Under the pieces are notes generated by a model. It was not told the origin of the DNA and made no database searches. It worked only from the letters and a program-made list of their open reading frames with translations. Shown piece by piece: positions 1-9,276 of a stretch of 64,000 bases of DNA (the first letter of the stretch is position 1; each line of letters opens with the position of its first letter). A program made the translations under genes and the position numbers. The DNA is from Neorhizobium galegae (lineage in GTDB: Bacteria; Pseudomonadota; Alphaproteobacteria; Rhizobiales; Rhizobiaceae). Where the stretch lies: positions 124,001 to 188,000 of the forward strand of contig NZ_JAGIPG010000006.1 in the NCBI RefSeq assembly GCF_017877055.1, in the 5' to 3' direction.

Positions 1-581
1 AACGTCTGTGGCGGCTGATTTCCGAGGCCGCCGAAAACCTGGTCGGCGTCGATCCTGCGCCGGCTAAGGACGGTGAGGCATTGGCGATCTCCCAGCTCGC
101 TCACAAGACGCTGAAGGCGGTTCAGGGCGATTATGACAAGCTTTCATTCAACAAAGCCGTGGCGCGCATCTATGAACTCGTGAACGCACTTGCCGCGCCG
201 CTTGGCCGGGTCGCAGCCGGGGAGGGTGATACCGCCTATCGCGCTGCCGTTCGCAATGCCTCGGAGATCCTGATTCAGCTGGTGGCGCCCATGACACCGC
301 ATTTGGCCGAAGAATGCTGGGCGACCCTCGGCAACAAGCAGTTGCTCTCCCTGGCTCCCTGGCCGGACTATGACGAAACCCTCGTCATCGAGAACGAAGT
401 CACACTGCCGGTCCAAATCAACGGCAAGAAGCGCGGCGAATTGACAATCGCGCGCGACGCGGATCAAAGTGCGGTCGAAGCTGCGGTTCTGGCGCTGGAT
501 GCGGTCAAGGCGGCACTTGAAGGCCGGGCGCCGAAGAAAGTCATCGTCGTCCCACAGAGGATCGTAAACATTGTCGTTTGA
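1..581 (+). CDS. leuS: Leucyl-tRNA synthetase, C-terminal part
   Basis: This is the C-terminal end of a class I leucyl-tRNA synthetase, which charges tRNA-Leu with leucine in the cytoplasm. The reading frame is open from base 3, so the gene begins upstream of the window and only about 192 residues are present. The visible part is the anticodon-binding helical domain (segments like APMTPHLAEECW and LAPWPDYDETL) and the small C-terminal domain ending in a PKKVIVVPQRIVNIVV-type tail, both typical of bacterial LeuS. The stop codon overlaps the start of lptE by 11 bases, so the two genes and holA form one transcription unit. The family assignment is confident; editing and catalytic domains cannot be assessed. 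Confidence 0.95.
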   Translation, partial: RLWRLISEAAENLVGVDPAPAKDGEALAISQLAHKTLKAVQGDYDKLSFNKAVARIYELVNALAAPLGRVAAGEGDTAYRAAVRNASEILIQLVAPMTPHLAEECWATLGNKQLLSLAPWPDYDETLVIENEVTLPVQINGKKRGELTIARDADQSAVEAAVLALDAVKAALEGRAPKKVIVVPQRIVNIVV

Positions 582-1140
582 CCGCTCTCTTCGTCGTTTT
601 GGGTTCGTATCCAGCCTGGTAATGCTGACAGTGCTTGCCGGCTGCCAAGCTCGCCCGCTTTATTCGGAGGCTTCCGGCACGGGCGAGCGCCTGGCATCCG
701 TTGGCTTCGAGCAACCCCACACCCGCATCGACCAGGTTGTCCGCAACCATCTGGTCTTCCTGACCTCCGGCGGTGCCGGCGAGTCGGCCCGCCCTGCTTA
801 CAACGTGCAACTGGCCACGAAGAGCACGGCCTCGAGCATCATTGACGACGAGAACGACGCGGATGACGACAACGTCTCTCCGACCGGCGTACCGGTCCCC
901 GGCCGCGTCCAGGTGGAAGGCACCTACACGATTACCCGCACCAGCGACGGGCAGGTCCTGAAGTCCGGCAAACGTCAGGTCGTTTCACTCATCGACATCT
1001 CCGGCCAGGGCTACGCAGGCCTGCGTGCCATTCGCGATGCCGAAAACCGCGCCGCAAGAGAGCTTGCCGAGTTCATCCGCGCCGAGATCGCGATTGCGCT
1101 TTCGCGCGAACCTCAGCCGCAGACGGTATGGCAGAAGTAA
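571..1140 (+). CDS. lptE: LPS-assembly lipoprotein LptE
   Basis: This is a 189-residue lipoprotein, the likely LptE partner of LptD in the outer membrane, where the pair inserts lipopolysaccharide. The start is a TTG codon inside the end of leuS. It is followed by a short hydrophobic signal sequence (about residues 10-24) and a lipobox L-A-G-C with the lipidated cysteine at residue 25, which supports this start. The rest is a low-conservation periplasmic domain as in alphaproteobacterial LptE, and the position between leuS and holA matches the usual location of lptE. holA overlaps its 3-prime end by 13 bases. Assignment rests on lipobox, length and synteny more than on strong motifs. Confidence 0.85.
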   Translation: MSFDRSLRRFGFVSSLVMLTVLAGCQARPLYSEASGTGERLASVGFEQPHTRIDQVVRNHLVFLTSGGAGESARPAYNVQLATKSTASSIIDDENDADDDNVSPTGVPVPGRVQVEGTYTITRTSDGQVLKSGKRQVVSLIDISGQGYAGLRAIRDAENRAARELAEFIRAEIAIALSREPQPQTVWQK

Positions 1141-2159
1141 AGTCCCACGAATTTGATCGGTTTGCCGAGAAGAGTGCGGAACTCTACAAGATTTTCGTGA
1201 TCTACGGCCCGGATCGTGGTCTCGTTTCCGAACGCGCAGCATTGATCGCAGGCAAGACGGGCATCTCGCAGGACGATCCGTTCGCGATGCTCAAGCTCGA
1301 CGTTTCGGACCTGCAGGGCGATCCGGGACGGCTTCTCGATGAAGTGAATTCAATGGGCCTTTTTGGCGGCTCGAAGCTCGTCTGGCTGCGGGGTGCTGCC
1401 AATGAAAAACCGCTTCTGGACACGATACAGGTTTTGGCTGACGGCCCGGCTCCAGCCAATATCCTGATCGTCGAGGCCGGCGACCTCAAAAAAGGAAGCG
1501 GGCTGCGCAAGATCGCTGAACCCTCCCGATCCATCGCCGTCATTCCCTGCTACGCGGACGATATCAAGGCCTTGAACAGTCTCATCGATTCGGAATTGGG
1601 AAGCGAGGGCCTCAGGATCAGCCCCGGCGCCCGCCAGAGGCTCCTGGAGTTGCTGGGGGGAGATCGCGTCGCCTCCCGGAACGAGATTCGTAAACTCGCG
1701 CTTTACTGCCGTGGCACAGGCATGGTCGAAGAGGCGCAGATCGATGAAATCATCGGCGACGCGAGCGCAGTTTCAGCCGATGAGGCTGTCGACGCCATCC
1801 TTGGCGGCGATTTGCCCGGCCTGCATCGCGCCATACAGAAGATCGTCTCGTCGAAGACACCGGTTTTTCTCGTCCTGCAATCCTGCCTGAAACAATTTCA
1901 GCTGCTGGATCTGATGAAGGCGGAGATGGAGGAGAATAAGCTCCAGACCGCCCAGGTCATGATGACGCTCGGCAGGCATATTCACTTCAAGCGGAAGCCG
2001 ATCATAGAAAAAGCGCTGCGAACCTGGAGCTCGCCAGCACTGGCACGTGAAACGGAAAGGTTGCAGGCTGCAATTCTGATGTCGCGGCAAAGGCAGAGCC
2101 TCGAACCCAATATTGCGTTCCACACGCTGATGGCGACAGCTATTCAGTCAACTCGCTGA
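1128..2159 (+). CDS. holA: DNA polymerase III delta subunit
   Basis: HolA opens the sliding clamp as part of the clamp-loader complex of the replicative polymerase. The 343-residue length and the opening segment (YKIFVIYGPDRGLVSERA) match the delta subunit's degenerate AAA+ N-terminus, followed by the typical DDP-FA and delta-specific helical C-terminus (AIQSTR end). The ATG start lies 13 bases inside lptE, indicating translational coupling. Its 3-prime end converges on parB with only 10 bases between the two stop codons and no hairpin terminator, so read-through or antisense overlap with parB is possible. Placing a replisome gene next to parAB is usual for this lineage. Confidence 0.95.
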   Translation: MAEVKSHEFDRFAEKSAELYKIFVIYGPDRGLVSERAALIAGKTGISQDDPFAMLKLDVSDLQGDPGRLLDEVNSMGLFGGSKLVWLRGAANEKPLLDTIQVLADGPAPANILIVEAGDLKKGSGLRKIAEPSRSIAVIPCYADDIKALNSLIDSELGSEGLRISPGARQRLLELLGGDRVASRNEIRKLALYCRGTGMVEEAQIDEIIGDASAVSADEAVDAILGGDLPGLHRAIQKIVSSKTPVFLVLQSCLKQFQLLDLMKAEMEENKLQTAQVMMTLGRHIHFKRKPIIEKALRTWSSPALARETERLQAAILMSRQRQSLEPNIAFHTLMATAIQSTR

Positions 2160-2169
2160 ATAGGTTAGG

Positions 2170-3051
2170 CTATCGCCGTTCCAGAAGGCGGCATATCTCC
2201 TCGAGCTGTTCAAGCGTCCGGTAGCCGATCCTGATCTGCCCCCCACCGTTCTTGTGGTTGATCTTCACGTCCAGACCAAGGGAATCAGAAAGGGTGCGCT
2301 CCAGCGCAAGCGTATCCGAGTCCTTTTGTTCCGCTTTCGAAACGGTTGTCGGTTCCGATTGAGCCTTGATGTCGTTCTGAGCCAGCTTTTCAGCATCACG
2401 AACCGACATCCCCTTGGCGATGATCGTCCGTGCCAGCGAAGCCGGGTCCGATGTTGTAATCAATGCCCGGGCGTGACCCGCCGAGAGGCTGCCTGCTGCC
2501 AGCATATCCCGCACCGGTTCGGGTAGCTTCAACAAACGGAGGCTATTGGCGACATGGCTTCGGCTTTTGCCGATGATCTCACCGAGGTCGTTCTGCGTAT
2601 ACCCATGTTCGGCAATCAGCTGATCATAACCGAGCGCCTCTTCCAGCGGATTGAGATCTGAGCGCTGGACGTTTTCAACGATGGCGATTTCAAGCGCCGT
2701 TCGATCATCCACGTCGCGAACGATGACGGGAATTTCAACCAGTCCGGCGAGCTGAGCCGCCCGCCAGCGCCGTTCGCCGGCGATAATCTCATACTGATCT
2801 GCGCCCCGAGGCCGAACGACGACCGGCTGAACGATACCATGCTGCCGAATAGAGCTTGCGAGATCCTGCAGCTCGCCCTCATCAAAGCTTCGACGCGGAT
2901 TCTTCGGATTGCGCGACACATGCTCGATCGGCACCATCCGATCCGGGTTGACACTGCGGGCACCACTGTTGACAGGTGCCGGCTGGTCCATCTCACCGAT
3001 AAGAGCCGCAAGGCCGCGCCCAAGGCGCCGTTTCGAAAGGTCGTCGTTCAT
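2170..3051 (-). CDS. parB: Chromosome partitioning protein ParB
   Basis: ParB is a CTP-dependent DNA clamp that loads at parS sites and spreads, organising the origin region for segregation by ParA. The 293-residue protein shows the N-terminal ParA-stimulating motif (LGRGLAALIGE), the CTP-binding GERRWRAAQLAG motif, a helix-turn-helix (TQNDLGEIIGKSRSHVANSL) and a C-terminal dimerisation region. I chose the ATG at 3051 because family members begin MNDDLSKRR; a GTG two codons upstream (3057) is the alternative. It follows parA by 27 bases in one operon. Candidate targets are the parS sites listed in this window. Confidence 0.96.
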   Translation of the reverse strand: MNDDLSKRRLGRGLAALIGEMDQPAPVNSGARSVNPDRMVPIEHVSRNPKNPRRSFDEGELQDLASSIRQHGIVQPVVVRPRGADQYEIIAGERRWRAAQLAGLVEIPVIVRDVDDRTALEIAIVENVQRSDLNPLEEALGYDQLIAEHGYTQNDLGEIIGKSRSHVANSLRLLKLPEPVRDMLAAGSLSAGHARALITTSDPASLARTIIAKGMSVRDAEKLAQNDIKAQSEPTTVSKAEQKDSDTLALERTLSDSLGLDVKINHKNGGGQIRIGYRTLEQLEEICRLLERR

Positions 3052-3078
3052 CTTCACTACTCACTTGTCTGCAAAGCT

Positions 3079-3870
3079 TCAGGCTGCCTTGCGCCTGCGT
3101 TCCCGCTGGATGACTTCGGAAGCCAGCTGCAAATACGCCTGGCTGCCGGCGCATTTCAAGTCATAAAGGATAGCGGGTTTACCGTAGGACGGCGCTTCCG
3201 AAACGCGAACGTTGCGCGGAATCAACGTATGGTAGACCTTCTCGCCGAGATGTGTCCGGACATCATTGACGACCTGCTGGGCGAGGTTGTTTCGCGCATC
3301 AAACATCGTCAGGACAATCCCTTGAATATCGAGTGAGGGATTGACGCTGCGGCGCACCTGATCAACGGTTTCCAGCAACTGGCTCAACCCTTCGAGGGCG
3401 AAGAACTCGCATTGCAAGGGAACAAGCACGGAATGGGCCGCGGCCATCGCATTCATCGTCAGCAAGTTGAACGAAGGGGGGCAGTCCAACAAAATGTAGG
3501 AATAAGCCAGTGCATCATCACCATTCAGGGCGACTCGAAGCTTGAACGCCCGATCGGAAGCTTGCGAAATCTCCATCTCGAACCCGAGTAGGTCCATCGT
3601 CGACGGGACGATGTGAAGATTCGGAACGGCCGTCTCCAACGCAGTTTCCGCGATGGAGTTGTAACCCATCAAGAGATCATAGGAGGAAAGTTTGCGATCA
3701 CGGCGCTCTATGCCCAGCCCGGTGCTGGCATTGCCCTGCGGATCAAGATCCACGATCAGGACACGCTCCCCGATAGCAGCGAGCGCAGTCGCCAAGTTGA
3801 TCGCCGTCGTCGTCTTACCGACGCCGCCTTTTTGGTTGGCAATCGTGATGACCCGATTTCTTTCAAACAT
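3079..3870 (-). CDS. parA: Chromosome partitioning ATPase ParA
   Basis: ParA is a deviant-Walker ATPase that binds the nucleoid as an ATP dimer and pulls ParB-parS complexes apart. The 263-residue protein has the deviant Walker A motif KGGVGKTTT near residue 14, a Walker B-like DLDPQGN, and LLDCPPS. It is the short chromosomal type, without the N-terminal helix-turn-helix found in plasmid RepA/ParA proteins, which fits its location beside gidA/gidB homologues. It lies 15 bases downstream of rsmG and upstream of parB, so mnmG-rsmG-parA-parB looks like a single operon. Confidence 0.97.
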   Translation of the reverse strand: MFERNRVITIANQKGGVGKTTTAINLATALAAIGERVLIVDLDPQGNASTGLGIERRDRKLSSYDLLMGYNSIAETALETAVPNLHIVPSTMDLLGFEMEISQASDRAFKLRVALNGDDALAYSYILLDCPPSFNLLTMNAMAAAHSVLVPLQCEFFALEGLSQLLETVDQVRRSVNPSLDIQGIVLTMFDARNNLAQQVVNDVRTHLGEKVYHTLIPRNVRVSEAPSYGKPAILYDLKCAGSQAYLQLASEVIQRERRRKAA

Positions 3871-3885
3871 GCGGCACCTGAAAAT

Positions 3886-4503
3886 CTAGGGTTCTTTGTG
3901 CCTTAAATTACCAATCTCGAGGATAACTGAATCTGGCTCGACGGCACTCTGGTGTTTTATCAGATCGAATACCCAACGACCACGGGCTTTCTCGACTTCC
4001 GCCGCGTAATCCCGGCCTTTATGAAAAAAAGCTCTGGTTTCTTTGCCGATCATCCACGCCGATGTATAGGACAACAAGGGATCAAGCTCGGCAAGGGCTC
4101 TAGCAGAGATGCGCTCGCAATCCGGAAGAGCCGTGGAGGCTGATTCGATTCGCAGAGGATGGACAGATCCCCGTGCCCCCGTCTCACTGAGCGCCACCCG
4201 AAGAAACGCCGCCTTCTTCTGATTGCTCTCAACCAGGTGAACCCATCCATCCCGCGCCTCCGCCAGGAAGATCGCGGTGATGACGCCCGGGAAGCCGCCG
4301 CCGGAACCAAGGTCAAGCCATTTATATGGCAGGGGAGAAAGCTGGAAGATCTGGGCGCTATCCGCGATATGGCGTTGCCACAATTCCTCCAGAGTGGATG
4401 GAGCGACGAGGTTGATGGCTTTCGCCCACTTTTGGAAAAGCGCAGAGAAATGCTCAAGCCTCTCCTGCGTTTCACGTGAAACACTCTTGCCGTTCAGAAG
4501 CAT
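3886..4503 (-). CDS. rsmG: 16S rRNA (guanine527-N7)-methyltransferase RsmG (GidB)
   Basis: RsmG methylates N7 of G527 in 16S rRNA using S-adenosylmethionine. The 205-residue protein contains the SAM-binding motif DLGSGGGFPGV and the family-typical AFLRVALSETGA segment. Its start codon overlaps the mnmG stop codon by one base (TAATG), so translation is coupled. Codons 8-12 (VSRET) are written over a 15/16 match to the parS palindrome, so the coding sequence doubles as a candidate centromere site. Loss of this enzyme is known to give low-level streptomycin resistance in several bacteria. Confidence 0.97.
   Translation of the reverse strand: MLLNGKSVSRETQERLEHFSALFQKWAKAINLVAPSTLEELWQRHIADSAQIFQLSPLPYKWLDLGSGGGFPGVITAIFLAEARDGWVHLVESNQKKAAFLRVALSETGARGSVHPLRIESASTALPDCERISARALAELDPLLSYTSAWMIGKETRAFFHKGRDYAAEVEKARGRWVFDLIKHQSAVEPDSVILEIGNLRHKEP
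4468..4483. promoter_or_regulatory. parS: parS site 1 (ParB binding), inside rsmG
   Basis: CGTTTCACGTGAAACA differs from the canonical parS palindrome (TGTTTCACGTGAAACA) at one end base. It lies in codons 8-12 of rsmG, about 0.6 kb upstream of the parA start. Function as a ParB loading site is inferred from the sequence match and the neighbouring parAB genes. Confidence 0.9.
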
Positions 4504-6383
4504 TACAGGACTCGCTTGAGGCGATGCGGCGCAGCTTCTTCCTTGCGAAGTAGTGCGAGGATCAGGGCAAGGGCGGCTGGCGTCATCCCATCAACTTTAC
4601 TCGCCTGTGCGAGATTCCCCGGATTTGCAGCCGTCAGCTTCATTTTAAGCTCGTTAGAAAGCCCGGGAAGCCCTGAAAAATCAAAGCCTTGCGGAATAAT
4701 ACGAGCTTCGTCCCGATGGGTAGCATGAATATCAGCGGCCTGCCGGTTCATATAAACCGCATAGGACGCCTCAATTTCCAGGGCCTCTCCCACCTTAGGC
4801 GACAACTGTGCCAGTTCGGGCCATATCGCGGCGAGGCCTTTCCATGATTGGTCAGGATAAGCCAGCAACTCATAAGCGGTCCTGCGCTGCCCGTCTTTGT
4901 TCAGCTTCAGCCCGAAAACATCGGCTCCGTTGGGGGTGATATTGCGGGCTCGAAGCAGTTCGCGGCCCGCGTCTAACGCTTGCGTATAGGCGCGCAACTT
5001 TGCGGCCCGCGCCGGCCCGACACAACCCAGTTGGATCGCCTTTTCCGTCAGCCGGACATCCGCGTTGTCGGCTCTGAGCGATAGTCGATATTCGGCACGG
5101 GAGGTAAACATCCGATAAGGTTCAGTCACGCCGCGTGACGTGAGATCATCGATCATGACGCCGATATAGGATTCGGCGCGGCTGAAGTGATAGGCCTCAC
5201 CGCCGGAAGCCTTGCGCGCAGCGTTCAATCCCGCAACCAGTCCCTGCGCCGCTGCTTCCTCATAACCCGTTGTGCCGTTGATCTGTCCGGCAAGGAAAAG
5301 GCCTGGAATCTTCTTCACTTCCAGAGCCGCGGTCAGTTCGCGGGGATCGACATGATCATATTCGATCGCATAACCGGGCTGCATGATCGTCACCGCCTCC
5401 AGGCCCGGAATTGTGCGAATGAAGGCTTCCTGGACGTCGGCGGGGAGGGATGTGGAAATGCCATTCGGATAAACGGTCGGGTCGTCCAACCCTTCCGGCT
5501 CCAGAAAGATCTGGTGCCCGTCCCGTTCGCCGAAACGAACGATCTTGTCCTCGATCGAGGGGCAGTAGCGCGGGCCGATCCCTTCGATCTGGCCCGAATA
5601 CATCGCGGAACGGTGAATATTGTCCGAGATGATCCGGTGCGTCGCATCCGTTGTGCGCGTGACACCGCAAGCAATCTGCCGGGTGGTGATCCTGTCGGTC
5701 ATGAAAGAGAAAGGCACCGGATCGTCGTCGGCTTCCTGCAAGCCGACACGGCTCCAGTCGATCGTATTTCCGTCCAGTCGCGCCGGGGTGCCGGTCTTCA
5801 GCCGACCGAGCCGCAAGCCAAATCGTGCCAGGGTTTCCGACAATCCCAGCGAAGGGGCCTCACCCACGCGACCTGCAGGAATTTTCTGGTCACCGATGTG
5901 AATCAGGCCGCGGAGAAAGGTACCAGTCGTCAGAACAATTGTTCCGCACCCGAATCGACGTCCGTCCGTCATTTCGACCGAACTCACCCTGCCGCCCTCG
6001 ACCTCGACATCGAAGGCGTCTCCCTCGATGACGGTGAGATTGGCATGATCGAGAATTTCACGCTGCATCGCCAGGCGATAAAGCTTGCGATCGGCCTGGG
6101 CCCGTGGCCCGCGCACCGCAGGTCCCTTCTTGCGGTTGAGAAGTCGGAACTGGATTCCCGAGGCATCCGCCACGCGTCCCATCAATCCGTCGAAAGCATC
6201 GACCTCACGCACGAGATGACCCTTACCGAGACCACCGATCGCTGGATTGCACGACATCACGCCGATCGTCTCTCGCTTATGGGTTACCAGTGCCGTTTTC
6301 GCACCCATGCGTGCGGCCGCGCTCGCGGCCTCACAACCTGCATGTCCGCCACCGATGACGATTACGTCGAATGTCGTTTCCAT
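4503..6383 (-). CDS. mnmG: tRNA uridine-5-carboxymethylaminomethyl(34) synthesis enzyme MnmG (GidA)
   Basis: MnmG, with MnmE, installs the cmnm5 group on wobble U34 of several tRNAs; it is the FAD- and NADH-dependent partner. The 626-residue length is standard. The FAD dinucleotide motif GGGHAG spans residues 11-16, followed by the characteristic SCNPAIGG and GPRAQADR blocks and, later, GQINGTTGYEEAAAQG. The C-terminal helical domain that contacts MnmE is present. The gene lies 43 bases downstream of mnmE and overlaps rsmG by one base, so both subunits of the tRNA-modifying complex are made from one transcript with rsmG and parAB. Confidence 0.98.
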   Translation of the reverse strand: METTFDVIVIGGGHAGCEAASAAARMGAKTALVTHKRETIGVMSCNPAIGGLGKGHLVREVDAFDGLMGRVADASGIQFRLLNRKKGPAVRGPRAQADRKLYRLAMQREILDHANLTVIEGDAFDVEVEGGRVSSVEMTDGRRFGCGTIVLTTGTFLRGLIHIGDQKIPAGRVGEAPSLGLSETLARFGLRLGRLKTGTPARLDGNTIDWSRVGLQEADDDPVPFSFMTDRITTRQIACGVTRTTDATHRIISDNIHRSAMYSGQIEGIGPRYCPSIEDKIVRFGERDGHQIFLEPEGLDDPTVYPNGISTSLPADVQEAFIRTIPGLEAVTIMQPGYAIEYDHVDPRELTAALEVKKIPGLFLAGQINGTTGYEEAAAQGLVAGLNAARKASGGEAYHFSRAESYIGVMIDDLTSRGVTEPYRMFTSRAEYRLSLRADNADVRLTEKAIQLGCVGPARAAKLRAYTQALDAGRELLRARNITPNGADVFGLKLNKDGQRRTAYELLAYPDQSWKGLAAIWPELAQLSPKVGEALEIEASYAVYMNRQAADIHATHRDEARIIPQGFDFSGLPGLSNELKMKLTAANPGNLAQASKVDGMTPAALALILALLRKEEAAPHRLKRVL

Positions 6384-6413
6384 TTAGCCACCTTTGAAAC
6401 CGCGCGAACGCTC

Positions 6414-6429
6414 TGTTTCACGTGAATCA
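6414..6429. promoter_or_regulatory. parS: parS site 2, in the mnmE-mnmG gap
   Basis: TGTTTCACGTGAATCA matches canonical parS at 15 of 16 positions. It fills the short gap between mnmE and mnmG and overlaps the mnmE stop codon by three bases. Confidence 0.85.
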
Positions 6430-7731
6430 CTTGCCGATGCAGAACTGCGAAAAAATCACGTCAAGGAGCTGCTCCACATCGACCCGGCCGGTGATGCGGC
6501 CCAGGGACGATGCCGCAGCCCGAAGGCTTTCAGCGCGAAGATCCAGCTCCCGGCCGTTTAGCGCTTCTGCGATAAAATTGGAAGCCTCTTGCAAATATTG
6601 GAGGTGCCGCCGCCGATTGGGGACCAGCGACCCGGACCAGGTCTTCCGCAGCTTCTCGAGGATCAAAGAACGAAGTTCCTCCAGCCCATCTCCGGTTTGG
6701 CTGGAAATAGTCAGGTCGTATCGAGCCGACGGCCCGCGCATATCCACCTTCGTGCCCACCCGCAGCACTTCGGCTCTCACCTCATCCAGAATCTGTTTCG
6801 AGGCCGAATCGATCTCTTCGAGCTGCAGAACGAGATCTGCTTGCTCAATCGCTATCTTCGCCCTGCGAACACCTTCCTGCTCCACCCGATCCGCGCTGTC
6901 GCGCAAGCCGGCCGTATCGAAGAAGCGGACGAGATACCCCTCCATGTCGATATCGATATGCAGAAGGTCCCTTGTCGTCCCGGCGATCTCCGTAACGATG
7001 GCGACATCCCGCTTTGCCAATGCATTCAGGAGGCTGGACTTGCCGGCATTGGGCGGCCCGGCGATAACCACCTTATATCCGTCCCGAATAATTTCTCCGG
7101 CTTTCGCAGAGGCGATATGCTCTTCAATCTCAAGATAGAGATCGCCGGCTTCAGCCCAGACCATGTCCGAAACCGATCCCGGAACATCGTCCTCATCCGC
7201 AAAGTCGAGTTCCGCCTCGATCAGGGCGCGCGCACGGGTCAATCTCTCCGCCCAGTTCATATAGAGCGCCGACTGCCCGCCAAACCCCTGCTCGACCGCC
7301 AGGCGCCGCTGCATCTCGGTCTCAGCAGCAATCAGGTCCGCCAGGCCCTCGACCTCCACCAGATCCAGCTTGCCGTTCTCGAATGCGCGGCGTGAAAACT
7401 CGCCTGCCTCCGCCAACCGGAGCCCGATCGCCTCCAGTTCCTGATAGACAGCCGAGACAACGGCGCGGCTGCCATGCAGATGTATTTCCACGCAGTCTTC
7501 ACCGGTGAAGGAGCCAGGACCGGGAAAAGCCAGGACCAGGGCCTGGTCGATCACCAGACCGTTGCGGCTCCGAATCGTTTTGAGCCCCGCCTTCCGATCG
7601 GCAGGCAGTTCTCCAGCCAGGCCCACCGCCGCCTCAAAGGCGCGCGGACCGCTCAGACGCAACACCGCGACACCTGCCGGCAAGGTGCCGCTGGAGAGGG
7701 CAAAGATCGTGTCGTTGTCTGCCTGGGCCAT
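6427..7731 (-). CDS. mnmE: tRNA modification GTPase MnmE (TrmE)
   Basis: MnmE is the GTPase partner of MnmG in wobble-uridine modification. The 434-residue protein has the N-terminal tetrahydrofolate-binding domain, a helical domain, and an inserted Ras-like G domain with P-loop GPPNAGKS at residues 225-232 and the AGTTRD switch motif. It ends in the conserved C-terminal CIGK tetrapeptide (Cys431) needed for the modification reaction. It is separated from rho by a bidirectional hairpin terminator, so it probably starts the mnmE-mnmG-rsmG-parA-parB unit with its own promoter in the short gap upstream. Confidence 0.98.
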   Translation of the reverse strand: MAQADNDTIFALSSGTLPAGVAVLRLSGPRAFEAAVGLAGELPADRKAGLKTIRSRNGLVIDQALVLAFPGPGSFTGEDCVEIHLHGSRAVVSAVYQELEAIGLRLAEAGEFSRRAFENGKLDLVEVEGLADLIAAETEMQRRLAVEQGFGGQSALYMNWAERLTRARALIEAELDFADEDDVPGSVSDMVWAEAGDLYLEIEEHIASAKAGEIIRDGYKVVIAGPPNAGKSSLLNALAKRDVAIVTEIAGTTRDLLHIDIDMEGYLVRFFDTAGLRDSADRVEQEGVRRAKIAIEQADLVLQLEEIDSASKQILDEVRAEVLRVGTKVDMRGPSARYDLTISSQTGDGLEELRSLILEKLRKTWSGSLVPNRRRHLQYLQEASNFIAEALNGRELDLRAESLRAAASSLGRITGRVDVEQLLDVIFSQFCIGK

Positions 7732-7763
7732 GGGATCAATTTATCAGAGGCGGCTCTAAATTG

Positions 7764-7793
7764 AAAAGCGCCCGGCAAGACCGAGCGCTTTTT
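7764..7793. terminator. Hairpin terminator between rho and mnmE
   Basis: An 8-bp perfect stem (AAAAGCGC with GCGCTTTT, arms 7764-7771 and 7785-7792) with a 13-base loop is followed by T residues on both strands. It lies 25 bases beyond the rho stop codon and before the mnmE start, so it most likely ends rho mRNA. Confidence 0.8.
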
Positions 7794-7817
7794 GATAAGT
7801 GTGAATCCGGCTAAGGA

Positions 7818-9083
7818 TCAGGTGTTCATCGAGTCGAAGAAATCGCCGTTGGTCTTCGTCTGTTTCAGCTTGTCGATCAGGAACTCGATCGCATCCGTGG
7901 TGCCCATCGGGGCGAGGATACGGCGAAGCACAAAGATCTTCTGGAGATCCTGGCGCGGCACCAGCAGGTCTTCCTTACGGGTACCGGACTTGAGGATATC
8001 CATCGAGGGGAAGATGCGCTTGTCGGCGACCTTGCGGTCGAGAACGATTTCCGAGTTGCCAGTGCCCTTGAACTCTTCGAAGATGACTTCGTCCATGCGG
8101 CTGCCGGTATCGATCAGCGCAGTCGCAATGATCGTCAGCGAACCGCCTTCTTCGATGTTACGCGCGGCACCGAAGAAACGCTTCGGGCGCTGCAGGGCGT
8201 TGGCGTCCACGCCGCCCGTCAGGACTTTGCCGGAGGAGGGAACGACGGTGTTGTAGGCGCGGCCGAGGCGGGTGATGGAATCGAGCAGGATGACGACGTC
8301 GCGGCCGTGCTCGACAAGGCGCTTCGCCTTTTCGATGACCATTTCGGCGACCTGCACGTGACGCACGGCCGGTTCGTCGAAGGTGGAAGAAACGACCTCG
8401 CCCTTGACCGACCGCTGCATGTCCGTGACTTCTTCCGGACGTTCGTCGATCAGCAGGACGATCAGATAACATTCCGGATGATTGGCGGTGATCGAGTGGG
8501 CGATGTTCTGCAGCAGAACGGTCTTACCGGTGCGCGGCGGTGCGACGATCAGACCACGCTGGCCCTTGCCGAGCGGCGCCACCAGATCGATGACGCGGGC
8601 CGAGAGATCCTTGGAAGTCGGGATCTCCAGTTCCATCTTGAACCGCTCGTTCGGATAGAGCGGCGTCAGGTTGTCGAAGTGGACCTTGTGGCGGATCTTT
8701 TCCGGATCGTCGAAATTGATCGTGTTGACCTTGAGGAGGGCAAAATATCGCTCGCCTTCCTTCGGTCCGCGGATCGGACCTTCCACCGTGTCGCCGGTCT
8801 TCAGCGAGAAACGGCGGATCTGGGAGGGTGAGATATAGATATCATCGGGACCGGGCAGATAGTTTGCGTTCGCGGAACGCAGGAAACCAAATCCGTCCTG
8901 CAAGACCTCGACCACGCCTTCGCCGATGATTTCGACGTCCTGGCTCGCCAGAACCTTGAGGATCGCGAACATCAGCTCCTGCTTGCGCATCGTGCTGGCG
9001 TTCTCGACCTCCAGTGATTCGGCGAAGGTCAGCAAATCGGTAGGGGATTTGCTTTTGAGTTCTTGAAGCTTCATTTCAGCCAT
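7818..9083 (-). CDS. rho: Transcription termination factor Rho
   Basis: Rho is a hexameric RNA helicase that ends transcription at factor-dependent sites. The 421-residue protein has the N-terminal Rho_N helical domain, the CSD RNA-binding fold (DGFGFLRS), Walker A motif APPRTGKT at residues 181-188, Walker B VVILLDSITR and the Q-loop/R-loop region (SGKVLTGGVDANAL). No insertion domain is present. It is monocistronic: an intrinsic hairpin terminator lies downstream and a 193-base gap separates it from hemJ. In many bacteria rho is autoregulated by attenuation in its leader; no such element is evident here. Confidence 0.98.
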   Translation of the reverse strand: MAEMKLQELKSKSPTDLLTFAESLEVENASTMRKQELMFAILKVLASQDVEIIGEGVVEVLQDGFGFLRSANANYLPGPDDIYISPSQIRRFSLKTGDTVEGPIRGPKEGERYFALLKVNTINFDDPEKIRHKVHFDNLTPLYPNERFKMELEIPTSKDLSARVIDLVAPLGKGQRGLIVAPPRTGKTVLLQNIAHSITANHPECYLIVLLIDERPEEVTDMQRSVKGEVVSSTFDEPAVRHVQVAEMVIEKAKRLVEHGRDVVILLDSITRLGRAYNTVVPSSGKVLTGGVDANALQRPKRFFGAARNIEEGGSLTIIATALIDTGSRMDEVIFEEFKGTGNSEIVLDRKVADKRIFPSMDILKSGTRKEDLLVPRQDLQKIFVLRRILAPMGTTDAIEFLIDKLKQTKTNGDFFDSMNT

Positions 9084-9276
9084 GAAGGGGGGACCATATT
9101 GAGAATTTCGGGGGAATGTAGGCGTGTCGGTGAAATTCGCTACCGCCGAAGATGAACCGGGGAGGACGGGAAATTACACGCATGCCACGAGATGAGATGG
9201 CGAGGAAAATAGCGATTCACGTGGAACGCCGCAAGGGGCAAGACGGAAATCTTGCCAAGAAACAGCGAGCCGGGGT

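Noticed and set aside
9213..9228. CGATTCACGTGGAACG, a parS-like sequence between hemJ and rho
   Set aside because: It matches canonical parS at only 12 of 16 bases, and the TTCACGTGAA core is broken by a G, unlike the seven sites reported.
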